The position numbers were made by a program, and so were the translations under genes. The notes below the pieces were generated by a model. The model made no database searches and was not told the DNA's origin. It saw only the letters and a list, made by a program, of their open reading frames with translations. This document shows, in pieces, positions 1 to 5,391 of a DNA stretch of 6,445 nt (position 1 is the stretch's first letter; the number at the start of each line of letters is the position of its first letter). Source of the stretch: Candidatus Kaiserbacteria bacterium (GTDB lineage: Bacteria > Patescibacteriota > Minisyncoccia > Phycocordibacterales > Phycocordibacteraceae); contig DRJB01000031.1 of assembly GCA_011052355.1 (NCBI GenBank), positions 1-6,445 of the forward strand. Direction: 5' to 3'.

Positions 1-209
1 ACCGGAAACGATTTTTCAAGACCGGCAAGCGACACAACCGATGATTCACCCGCTTTTTTTAATACACCTTCAAACTCTTTCAGTGAAATTACAATTGGTA
101 CGGACTTCTGTTTTGGTCCGTACACTACTGCCGGAATGCGCCCCGCCACACGCAGTGCATGTACACGTTTTCCACGCTCATCTCGTTTTTCTGCAGTCAA
201 TGTATTCAT
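1..209 (-). CDS. rplY: 50S ribosomal protein L25 (TL5/CTC family), N-terminal part, cut by the window edge
   Basis: Read on the minus strand from an ATG at 209, this gives 69 codons with no stop before the window edge. The protein begins MNTLTAEKRDERGK, continues with RVAGRIPAVVYGP and then VPIVISLKEFEGVLKKAGE. This is the N-terminal 5S rRNA-binding beta-barrel domain of the L25 family, which typically starts with an 'L.AEKR...GKG' stretch followed by 'GKIPAVLYG'. The protein would sit in the large ribosomal subunit, bound to 5S rRNA. Whether the longer CTC-type C-terminal domain is present cannot be seen. The ATG at 209 is chosen because it matches the usual family N-terminus and because a good promoter lies just in front of it. 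No Shine-Dalgarno site precedes it. Recognition is from motif memory, not a search, but the match is strong. Confidence 0.88.
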   Translation of the reverse strand, partial: MNTLTAEKRDERGKRVHALRVAGRIPAVVYGPKQKSVPIVISLKEFEGVLKKAGESSVVSLAGLEKSFP

Positions 210-217
210 ATATATAA

Positions 218-245
218 AATATACTTTAAAAAATAAAAAATGCAA
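218..245 (-). promoter_or_regulatory. Probable promoter of the L25 gene, leaderless type
   Basis: On the minus strand a TTGCAT box (245-240) is followed after 16 nt by TATATT (223-218). Only 8 nt separate the end of the -10 box from the ATG at 209, so transcription would start about 0-2 nt before the start codon. The spacer and flanks are very AT-rich. The call rests on consensus matching only. Confidence 0.55.
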
Positions 246-252
246 ATGTGAT

Positions 253-341
253 AAGACCAAACCCCTACAGTATAAAAACAGGGCGCTCCAGGTCGCTCGG
301 TCAAGTCTTACCCTGTTTTTATACTGTAGGGGTTTGGTCTT
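253..341. repeat. 31-bp perfect inverted repeat with 27-nt loop
   Basis: The arms at 253-283 and 311-341 are exact reverse complements over 31 bp and enclose a 27-nt spacer (284-310). The outer part of the right arm carries AGGGGTTT, a string also present in the palindromic repeats near 2500, 2545 and 5400. The element lies between the end of the aldolase gene and the L25 promoter, about 8 bp upstream of the -35 box. No clean U-tract follows on either strand, so it is not an obvious terminator. No target-site duplication or transposase is visible. Its role is unknown. Confidence 0.9.
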
Positions 342-352
342 TCTGTTGAAAC

Positions 353-391
353 CGGTAAAAATTGGAAGGTTACACCTTCCAATTTTTACCG
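353..391 (-). terminator. Intrinsic terminator after the aldolase gene, possibly bidirectional
   Basis: The arms at 353-370 and 374-391 pair perfectly over 18 bp with a 3-nt loop. The core GGAAGGT/ACCTTCC stem is flanked by an A-run on one side and a T-run on the other, so either strand yields a stem followed by AATTTTT. The element starts 9 nt after the aldolase TGA at 401-403, where a terminator for that gene belongs. Confidence 0.72.
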
Positions 392-400
392 TGTACCGTA

Positions 401-1399
401 TCAATTCCCCATAGATGCCTCAGACACACGCTGTAAACGAGAAATGAAAACTTTTTGGGCTTCGGGAATATTTTCTTTCTTTCCCTGCCACGTTGCAAGG
501 GCTTCGCTTTGTATCGCTCGTGCGTACGAAAACGTAAGAGGCCATGGGGCATTTTTTTCTTTCGCAAGACGTGCAATGGCGCGCAAATTATCTGTTGCTT
601 GGTCGGGAGATTGTCCACCAGAAAGAAACACTATCCCGGGAACGTTTGGAGGAACCGACGCCATGAGTGCATCAAGCGTTTGTTCCGCAACTTCTTCCGG
701 AGTATCCGTCTTCCCACTTTCACTCCCGGAAAGTGCCATGGAAGTTTTAACTATTAGCGCTGTTCTATCAACCGGCGAATCGTCAACCGCCGTGAATACT
801 GTGCTAAGTGTTTCTGTGAGCACCTCCTTCGCGCGTAGCATACTGTGATTTCCCTCAAGCAAAACTTCCGGCTCAAGGATTGGAACAAGCCCGGCAACTT
901 GCGCATCGTGCGCATATGAAGCAAGACGCTTGGCATTTTCCAAAATTGCGTGCGAGGTCGGGAGCGTATCACCATCAATGCGAATCACTGCGCGCCACTT
1001 TGTAAATCGCGCACCGCGTTCATAAAATGGAACGAGACGCTCAGAAAGCCCGATAAGTCCACCCGTTACCAACTCGTCGGGGCTATCATCAAACGGTTTT
1101 GTTCCTTGGTCTACCTTAATACCGGGAATAATCCCCTTTTCTGAAAGTAGTTTTGGAAACGGCACACCATCGCTTGTTGATTGCCCGAGAGTCTCTTCAA
1201 AAAAGATAACTCCTGAGAGATATTTTTCTATATCGCGTGTCAAAAAAAACACTTCACGATATTGTTTACGCATTTCTTCACTTGGAACAATCCCATTACT
1301 AGTAAGTCGTTTGTTGGCAGTCTTCTCACTTTCATCCGCGGCGAGCAATCCTTTGCCAACAGCAACGATATCACGGGCGATTGTTTGTATGTTATCCAT
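401..1399 (-). CDS. Class I fructose-bisphosphate aldolase
   Basis: The 332-residue protein should catalyse reversible cleavage of fructose 1,6-bisphosphate to dihydroxyacetone phosphate and glyceraldehyde 3-phosphate through a lysine Schiff base, in the cytoplasm. Class I hallmarks run in order: GLLAADES (Asp22), KVDQGTKPF (Lys95), FTKWRAVIRI (Lys134, Arg136), LVPILEPEVL (Glu176, Glu178), ALIVKTSM with the expected Schiff-base Lys218, IVFLSGGQS near 256-264, and PWPLTFSYARAIQ (Arg294). These correspond to Asp33, Lys107, Lys146, Glu187, Lys229, Ser271 and Arg303 of animal aldolases. At 332 residues it is shorter than the roughly 363 of animal enzymes, and it ends in MGN without the C-terminal tyrosine. 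The ATG at 1399 is preferred over an upstream in-frame ATG at 1555. That longer form would add 52 non-homologous residues, overlap the divergent kinase gene and swallow both promoters. It is divergent from pfkB with a 78-bp gap. Confidence 0.93.
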   Translation of the reverse strand: MDNIQTIARDIVAVGKGLLAADESEKTANKRLTSNGIVPSEEMRKQYREVFFLTRDIEKYLSGVIFFEETLGQSTSDGVPFPKLLSEKGIIPGIKVDQGTKPFDDSPDELVTGGLIGLSERLVPFYERGARFTKWRAVIRIDGDTLPTSHAILENAKRLASYAHDAQVAGLVPILEPEVLLEGNHSMLRAKEVLTETLSTVFTAVDDSPVDRTALIVKTSMALSGSESGKTDTPEEVAEQTLDALMASVPPNVPGIVFLSGGQSPDQATDNLRAIARLAKEKNAPWPLTFSYARAIQSEALATWQGKKENIPEAQKVFISRLQRVSEASMGN

Positions 1400-1405
1400 A
1401 TATGA

Positions 1406-1416
1406 ACAGTACCACA
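1406..1416 (-). promoter_or_regulatory. Putative extended -10 promoter of the aldolase gene
   Basis: On the minus strand TGTGG followed by TACTGT lies 6 nt before the aldolase ATG, predicting a leaderless or nearly leaderless mRNA. The TGTGGTA core matches the elements in front of the kinase and epimerase genes. No convincing -35 box was found. Confidence 0.5.
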
Positions 1417-1431
1417 TACGCAAGGTATGAG

Positions 1432-1440
1432 TTATCCACA
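1432..1440 (+). other. Perfect DnaA-box-like nonamer
   Basis: TTATCCACA matches the strong DnaA box (TTATNCACA) exactly and lies in the divergent aldolase/kinase promoter region. A near-match, TTATCCATA, occurs at 1392-1400 across the aldolase start. Two sites alone do not make an origin, no dnaA or dnaN gene is nearby, and chance occurrence is likely. Confidence 0.3.
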
Positions 1441-1460
1441 AGAGCACAAACGGAAAGTGG

Positions 1461-1471
1461 TGTGGTATCAT
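1461..1471 (+). promoter_or_regulatory. Putative extended -10 promoter of the PfkB-family kinase gene
   Basis: TGTGG followed by TATCAT ends 6 nt before the ATG at 1478, so the start site would fall at or next to the start codon. The 12-mer GTGTGGTATCAT at 1460-1471 recurs exactly at 4607-4618 before the epimerase-like gene. There is no clear -35 box, consistent with an extended -10 promoter. Confidence 0.6.
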
Positions 1472-1477
1472 TCCAAT

Positions 1478-2470
1478 ATGAAAAAACTTGATTTCATCGC
1501 CATAGGCGATATTGTGGTTGATAATTTTATTCGTCTTGAGGAAGCGGAGGTACATTGTAATATCAATACTGATGAGTGCACTATTTCCATGAGCTGGGGT
1601 GACAAAATTCCTTTTGAATCATCTACGCCCATCGCGGCTGTTGGAAATAGCCCAAACGCCGCTGTCGCGGCGGCGCGCCTTGGCTTGTCAACCGGAATGA
1701 TGACTTGGATGGGTAGCGATCGCCTCGGCGATGATTGTATGGATGTCCTTACGACTGAACATATTGATACCGACTTAGTAAACCGTGGCGACAAAGTGCC
1801 AACCAACGCACACTATGTATTGTGGTTTCGCGCAGAGCGAACCATCCTCATCAAGCACAACGAATTTCCATATAGTTTTCCGGATTTTCAGGCACCGCGC
1901 ACCATATATCTTTCTTCGCTTGCACCAACCGCAGGAATTATTCATGATGAGCTGGCAAAATGGCTTCCCGAACACCCGGAAACAAAATTGGTATTTCAGC
2001 CCGGCACATTTCAAATTGAAGTTGGGAAAGATGTCATGGCACCCATATACAAGAACACGGAAGTGGTTGCATGTAATAAAGAAGAAGCTGAGCGCATACT
2101 TGAGCGCGGACCGGATGATATTAAAAATCTATTGCGCGACATGAGGGCGCTAGGACCAAAAATTGCGCTGATTACAGACGGACCAAATGGTGCCTATGTG
2201 TATGATGGAAATCGCACAATAAAGGTACCAATGTATCCGGACCCGCGCCCGCCTGTTGACCGCACTGGAGCCGGTGATGCTTTCACCGCAACATTTGCAA
2301 TCGCACTTGCGCTTGGTAAACCACTGGACGAAGCCATGCTGTGGGGACCGATTAACTCAATGAATGTTGTGCAAGAAGTTGGAGCTCAAAAAGGACTGCT
2401 CACCAGAGAGGTGCTTGAAGAACATTTGCGCAATGCGCCGGAAGAATTTCATATCACGGAATTAGACTAG
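1478..2470 (+). CDS. PfkB/ribokinase-family carbohydrate or nucleoside kinase
   Basis: The 330-residue protein is an ATP-dependent kinase of the PfkB (ribokinase/adenosine kinase) superfamily. It opens with the first Rossmann strand, DFIAIGDIVVDNF, and continues through the substrate-side signature AVGNSPNAAVAAARLGL (about 54-70). It ends with the second signature DRTGAGDAFTATF (261-273), in which GAGD forms the anion hole and Asp267 is the expected catalytic base. An N-terminal insert of about 30 residues with Cys27 and Cys34 resembles proteins annotated only as 'carbohydrate kinase' in Patescibacteria. The substrate (ribose, adenosine, fructose 6-phosphate or another sugar phosphate) cannot be read from sequence. 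The start is the ATG at 1478, because the protein begins properly there. The in-frame ATG at 1427 would add 17 unrelated residues and include the promoter. The gene is convergent with the transketolase operon, and the sugar-phosphate neighbours suggest a role in central carbon flow. Confidence 0.9.
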   Translation: MKKLDFIAIGDIVVDNFIRLEEAEVHCNINTDECTISMSWGDKIPFESSTPIAAVGNSPNAAVAAARLGLSTGMMTWMGSDRLGDDCMDVLTTEHIDTDLVNRGDKVPTNAHYVLWFRAERTILIKHNEFPYSFPDFQAPRTIYLSSLAPTAGIIHDELAKWLPEHPETKLVFQPGTFQIEVGKDVMAPIYKNTEVVACNKEEAERILERGPDDIKNLLRDMRALGPKIALITDGPNGAYVYDGNRTIKVPMYPDPRPPVDRTGAGDAFTATFAIALALGKPLDEAMLWGPINSMNVVQEVGAQKGLLTREVLEEHLRNAPEEFHITELD

Positions 2471-2484
2471 TACGCTCCAACGAT

Positions 2485-2533
2485 CCAACCAGCATCATGA
2501 GGGGTTTCGTAAACCCCTCATCGTGTTGGTTGG
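2485..2533. repeat. Palindromic repeat copy A within a longer imperfect hairpin; possible kinase-gene terminator
   Basis: The core 2497-2521 has 11-bp perfect arms (ATGAGGGGTTT and its complement) around the loop CGT. The flanks extend pairing to 23 bp (2485-2507 with 2511-2533), with two G-T pairs and one mismatch. It begins 15 nt after the kinase stop codon. The downstream T-run is poor, so it is a weak intrinsic terminator at best. The 25-bp core is repeated exactly at 2541-2565. Confidence 0.85.
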
Positions 2534-2540
2534 TTTCGTA

Positions 2541-2565
2541 ATGAGGGGTTTCGTAAACCCCTCAT
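2541..2565. repeat. Palindromic repeat copy B
   Basis: This is an exact direct copy of the 25-bp core at 2497-2521: 11-bp arms, loop CGT. The right side extends so that 2555-2570 is also the exact reverse complement of 2492-2507 (16 bp). Copies A and B can therefore fold separately or with each other. Confidence 0.88.
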
Positions 2566-2589
2566 GATGCCTGTTTTATAACACAAGCC

Positions 2590-2639
2590 CCAATGTCCGA
2601 CTTACGAGGTCGGTACCGACCTCGTAAGTCGGACATTGG
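2590..2639. repeat. 50-bp perfect palindrome with no spacer
   Basis: Positions 2590-2614 and 2615-2639 are exact reverse complements, giving a 25-bp stem with no unpaired centre; the middle is CGGTACCG. Pairing stops sharply at 2589/2640. The element ends 2 nt from the stop codon of the transketolase C-terminal subunit gene (2642-2644) and lies in the convergent gap after the kinase gene. No T-run follows on either strand. It could end transcription or protect mRNA 3' ends from both directions, but its role is not shown by the sequence. Confidence 0.93.
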
Positions 2640-2641
2640 TA

Positions 2642-3628
2642 TTACACATTACACAGCGCACGCGCGACATCCACAATGTGTGGTACACCAAGTCCATATT
2701 CTTCCAAAAGCTCATCAGGTTCACCCGATTGTCCGAACCTGTCTTGGATACCCACAAAACGCATTGGCGTTGGATATTCTTTTGCTAAAAGCTCCGCCAC
2801 AGCACTTCCGAAGCCACCGTTTACTTGGTGCTCTTCAACCGTTATTACATTCCCGGCGCGCTTCGCAACAGAAATAATTGCCTCTTCATCAAGTGGTTTT
2901 ATGGTCGGGACGGACAGCACCACTGAATTAATTCCCTGCGCTTCAAGTGCGGAAGCTGCCATCAATGCTCTGTGTGTTACGGAACCGGTTACGAGAATTG
3001 CAATTTTAGGTTTGTCGCTATCCCAAAGAGTAAGTGCCTTACCAATTTCAAAAGGAGTTTTTTCTGTAGTGAAAACGGGAGTGGCGGAACGGGCAAAACG
3101 CAGATACACAGGCGTTGCTGTTTTTGCCGCGGCAACAACCGCCTTGTGCGCCTCCAGCGCATCACTGGGATTGATGACCGTCATGCCGGGAAGCATTCGC
3201 ATCATACCGATGTCTTCAAGCATTTGGTGAGTCGCACCGTCTGGACCAACAGAAACTCCGGCATGCATACCGCAAATTTTTACCGGCTGAGTATTAAGCG
3301 CTATGGTCGTGCGAATTTGTTCATAGTTTCTTCCCGGATTAAATGCCGCGTACGAAGCAGTGAAAGGTATTTTCCCAGCTGCCGCCATGCCACTTGCAAG
3401 TCCTGCCATATTTTGTTCCATAATTCCTGCTTCAATAAATCTCTTCGGAAACTCTTCTTCAAACCATTGTGCTCGTGTGGATTCTGTTAAATCTGCGCAC
3501 AACACCACCACACGCGAATCATCTTTCCCCGCCTCCATGACACCTGTTCCAAACCCATCACGAGTTGGCTTCATTTCAATGTCTTTTGAAAAAACTTTTT
3601 CACTTAGGTGTGCGTCTGAGTAGATCAT
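2642..3628 (-). CDS. Transketolase, C-terminal subunit (pyrimidine-binding and C-terminal domains)
   Basis: This 328-residue half-transketolase pairs with the product of the gene just upstream to form the thiamine diphosphate enzyme that moves two-carbon units between sugar phosphates. The pyrimidine-binding domain spans about 20-185. It contains the catalytic glutamate in GIMEQNM (Glu71), which activates the cofactor, then AAGKIPFTASYAAF, and GPDGATHQMLED (128-139) with His134. The transketolase C-terminal domain follows from about 195 to 328 (for example VTVEEHQVNGGFGSAV). The start at 3628 is preferred over Met19 because the first residues (SEKVFSKDIE) resemble the usual beginning of this split family. 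The ATG lies 3 nt after the stop of the N-terminal subunit gene, so translation is probably coupled. No Shine-Dalgarno sequence is seen. The related DXP synthase and pyruvate dehydrogenase E1-beta families share the fold, but the split arrangement and motifs fit transketolase best. Confidence 0.93.
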   Translation of the reverse strand: MIYSDAHLSEKVFSKDIEMKPTRDGFGTGVMEAGKDDSRVVVLCADLTESTRAQWFEEEFPKRFIEAGIMEQNMAGLASGMAAAGKIPFTASYAAFNPGRNYEQIRTTIALNTQPVKICGMHAGVSVGPDGATHQMLEDIGMMRMLPGMTVINPSDALEAHKAVVAAAKTATPVYLRFARSATPVFTTEKTPFEIGKALTLWDSDKPKIAILVTGSVTHRALMAASALEAQGINSVVLSVPTIKPLDEEAIISVAKRAGNVITVEEHQVNGGFGSAVAELLAKEYPTPMRFVGIQDRFGQSGEPDELLEEYGLGVPHIVDVARALCNV

Positions 3629-3631
3629 AAT

Positions 3632-4489
3632 TTATGCATATTCGTGTGGCACGCGCCCGCCAGCTGTGCGCAATTCTTTTAAAAATCTTTTTGCCTCTTC
3701 TTTATTTGGCGGTTTTCCATGCCAGTGATAATCAAACTCAATTTCGGGAATTCCTTTTCCGGGGATGGTATGCGCGATGATGAGTGTCGGCTTTTCATAA
3801 ATTGCTTTTGCCTGCTCAACGGCGGATATGAATTCTGGAATATCATTTCCATTCACCTCAATGACATGCCAATTAAATGCCTCATACTTTGCGCGCAATG
3901 ATTCAAGTGGCATAACGTCTTCTGTCATGCCATCAATTTGGATATTGTTTCGGTCAATGACTGCAGTGATATTTGAGAGTGCATATTTACCTGCGAAAAA
4001 AACCGCCTCCCACACATTCCCTTCGTCTTGCTCACCGTCGCCCATCATGACATAGATATGATTTTTTTTGTTATCCATTCTAAATGCGTATGCCATGCCG
4101 TCGGCTTGTGAAAGCCCCTCGCCCAATGGTCCTGAGGTTGTTTCAAGTCCGGGCAAACGAGAACGCTCCGGATGTCCTTGTAGACGACTGCCGAATTTGC
4201 GCAACGTAAGACATTCTTTAATTGGAAAATATCCTGCATGCGCCATGGCTGCATAGCGAACCGGAACAGTGTGTCCATTTGAAAGAATGAGTCGGTCACG
4301 TTCACTCCAATCCGGCTCTTTCGGATTATGTTTGAGTATGTGAAAATAAAATGCGGAAAACATATCTGCCATGCCAAGCGGTCCTGCGGTATGCCCGCTT
4401 CCCGCTTCAACCAACATGGAGATGATTGTCTCGCGGATTTCTTCCGCGTGTTTTTCAAGTGTTGCCGTTTGGGTGTCGGTAAGTGCCAT
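3632..4489 (-). CDS. Transketolase, N-terminal subunit (thiamine diphosphate-binding domain)
   Basis: The 285-residue protein carries the diphosphate-binding domain of transketolase. Visible motifs are AGSGHTAGPLGMAD (29-42, with His33, where most transketolases have SGHPG), LSNGH (His73), TTSGPLGEGLSQADG (117-131), and the cofactor and metal motif GDGEQDEG (150-157) continuing to DRNN (179-182). It ends near 285, where full-length transketolases would continue into the pyrimidine domain; that part is supplied by the next gene. Split transketolases are common in archaea, many Firmicutes and Patescibacteria, so this is not a broken gene. The ATG at 4489 gives a normal N-terminus and is preceded by a promoter-like element 7 nt upstream. 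The gene is divergent from the epimerase-like gene. The partner genes for pentose phosphate conversion are immediate neighbours. Confidence 0.94.
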   Translation of the reverse strand: MALTDTQTATLEKHAEEIRETIISMLVEAGSGHTAGPLGMADMFSAFYFHILKHNPKEPDWSERDRLILSNGHTVPVRYAAMAHAGYFPIKECLTLRKFGSRLQGHPERSRLPGLETTSGPLGEGLSQADGMAYAFRMDNKKNHIYVMMGDGEQDEGNVWEAVFFAGKYALSNITAVIDRNNIQIDGMTEDVMPLESLRAKYEAFNWHVIEVNGNDIPEFISAVEQAKAIYEKPTLIIAHTIPGKGIPEIEFDYHWHGKPPNKEEAKRFLKELRTAGGRVPHEYA

Positions 4490-4496
4490 ATTTTTA

Positions 4497-4505
4497 ATAC
4501 TACCA
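4497..4505 (-). promoter_or_regulatory. Putative extended -10 promoter of the transketolase operon
   Basis: On the minus strand TGG followed by TAGTAT (4502-4497) ends 7 nt before the ATG at 4489, predicting a leaderless transcript. A TTTACA lies upstream, but with a 20-nt spacer, too long to be convincing as a -35 box. Confidence 0.48.
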
Positions 4506-4559
4506 TGCGCAGGCGATGTGTTTGTAAATAAAATTTGTGCATATCGTTGTGGGATACCC

Positions 4560-4589
4560 CCCCTGCGCCGGCTTTAGCCGGCGCAGGGG
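4560..4589. repeat. GC-rich 14-bp hairpin in a divergent promoter region
   Basis: The arms at 4560-4573 and 4576-4589 are perfect reverse complements (GC-rich, centre GGCTTTAGCC) with a 2-nt loop. It lies between the divergent transketolase and epimerase-like promoters, where a terminator is not expected, and about 24 nt before the -10 of the latter. On the plus strand a T-rich stretch (about 4590-4602) follows, so it could stop read-through into the epimerase-like gene. Confidence 0.85.
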
Positions 4590-4607
4590 TCTGTTCTTTT
4601 GTCATCG

Positions 4608-4618
4608 TGTGGTATCAT
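4608..4618 (+). promoter_or_regulatory. Putative extended -10 promoter of the epimerase-like gene
   Basis: TGTGG followed by TATCAT ends 8 nt before the ATG at 4627. GTGTGGTATCAT here (4607-4618) is identical to the element before the PfkB-family gene. The spacing predicts a leader of 0-2 nt. Confidence 0.6.
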
Positions 4619-4626
4619 ACGAATAT

Positions 4627-5352
4627 ATGGGAGCCATTGTTCCGACACTGCTTGTGGCAGATGAAGACGAGCTTGAAGAAAAACTCGCAAAAATTGACGG
4701 TATCGTAACCGATATACAAATTGATGTCATTGACGGAAAGTTCGCCATTCCGGCAACGTGGCCATATACCGAAACATCTAACAAATTTACACAAAGCGTA
4801 CAACAGGGGGAAATACTTTCATGTTGCGAAAAATTTAATATTGAAGCAGACCTGATGGTCACAGATATTGCTGAGGTTGCAGACAAGTGGAGCGTCGTTG
4901 GAGCTTCGCGCTTGATACTTCACGCTACAAACATTGCAGATATAGAATCCACACTTACTCATCTGGAGAAATACTTTGGATATGAAAAAAATACAGCACC
5001 GAATATCATCTTAATTGGCGTAGCGCTTACTGTTGAGGACGATTTAACTCTTTTGGAATCAATCATCAATAGAATAAATTTTATACAGTGTATGGGAATT
5101 GCTCATGTTGGGCTGCAAGGTGAACCATTTGATGAGCGCGTGTTTAATACCATTCAATATGTTCGCTCTCATTATCCGAACATGCCGATACAGGTGGACG
5201 GCGGTGTTTCGCTTAACAGCGCTCCGGCATTACTTAAGGTAGGAGTAAGCCGGCTTATTATCGGCTCTGCAATTTGGAAGGCTCCAGACGTAGTGGAGCG
5301 CATACATGAATTTGAAGACATGGTGCAACAGTACGGCATTTATGAATCCTAA
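4627..5352 (+). CDS. Ribulose-phosphate 3-epimerase-like protein with altered metal site
   Basis: The 241-residue TIM-barrel protein resembles ribulose-phosphate 3-epimerase, which interconverts ribulose 5-phosphate and xylulose 5-phosphate. Family landmarks are IVPTLLVAD at the N-terminus (usually IAPSILSAD), QIDVIDGKF (31-39), ADLMVTD (74-80), and the phosphate-binding end QVDGGVSLN (189-197) plus IIGSAIW (211-217). Both catalytic aspartates (Asp33, Asp191) are kept. However, the metal-binding histidine of HxDxMDG is Gln31, and the histidine of the HLMV motif is Asp75. The usual NPGFGGQ phosphate loop is replaced by IAHVGLQGEPF. It may therefore be a divergent epimerase with a different metal site, or a family member with another substrate. 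The ATG at 4627 is chosen because the in-frame ATG at 4537 would read through the hairpin and promoter and add 30 unrelated residues. The pentose-phosphate neighbours support a role in that pathway. Confidence 0.8.
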   Translation: MGAIVPTLLVADEDELEEKLAKIDGIVTDIQIDVIDGKFAIPATWPYTETSNKFTQSVQQGEILSCCEKFNIEADLMVTDIAEVADKWSVVGASRLILHATNIADIESTLTHLEKYFGYEKNTAPNIILIGVALTVEDDLTLLESIINRINFIQCMGIAHVGLQGEPFDERVFNTIQYVRSHYPNMPIQVDGGVSLNSAPALLKVGVSRLIIGSAIWKAPDVVERIHEFEDMVQQYGIYES

Positions 5353-5376
5353 ACGATAGAATAACATACCCCTTGA

Positions 5377-5386
5377 CGGCTAGCCG
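5377..5386. repeat. Small perfect palindrome CGGCTAGCCG
   Basis: A 10-bp self-complementary sequence lies in the convergent gap between the epimerase-like gene and rpiB, just before repeat copy C. It is short enough to occur by chance. Confidence 0.4.
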
Positions 5387-5391
5387 CCGCA

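Noticed and set aside
253..341. Insertion sequence or integron attachment site
   Set aside because: There is no transposase or integrase, no target duplication and no attC-like box pattern; only the inverted repeat itself can be supported.
136..414. Open frame on the plus strand across the L25 promoter region and hairpins
   Set aside because: It is antisense to the start of the L25 gene and runs through both inverted repeats. The protein is low in complexity and unlike any known family.
444..848. Plus-strand open frame opposite the aldolase gene
   Set aside because: It is an antisense shadow of conserved aldolase codons with no promoter or recognisable protein.
1427..1477. Upstream in-frame ATG for the kinase gene
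   Set aside because: It adds 17 residues unlike the family and lies upstream of the -10 element at 1461-1471.
1400..1555. N-terminal extension of the aldolase from an upstream ATG
   Set aside because: The added 52 residues do not resemble aldolase, overlap the kinase gene and would include both promoters.
2497..2565. CRISPR array
   Set aside because: There are only two adjacent copies, the repeats are self-complementary along their full length, the 19-nt spacer is too short, and no cas genes are present.
2593..2877. Plus-strand open frame starting in the 50-bp palindrome
   Set aside because: It reads through the palindrome and antisense to the transketolase gene, with no family resemblance.
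3626..3634. A frameshift that splits a single transketolase gene
   Set aside because: The stop and the following ATG are 3 nt apart at the natural domain boundary, and both halves have normal ends. Split transketolases are well known.
4045..4605. Long minus-strand frame overlapping the transketolase N-terminal subunit
   Set aside because: It is a different frame of the same strand as a clearly conserved gene. Its product has no family features and begins within the hairpin region.
4537..4626. Upstream in-frame ATG for the epimerase-like gene
   Set aside because: The extension would translate the GC-rich hairpin and the promoter. The barrel starts properly at 4627.
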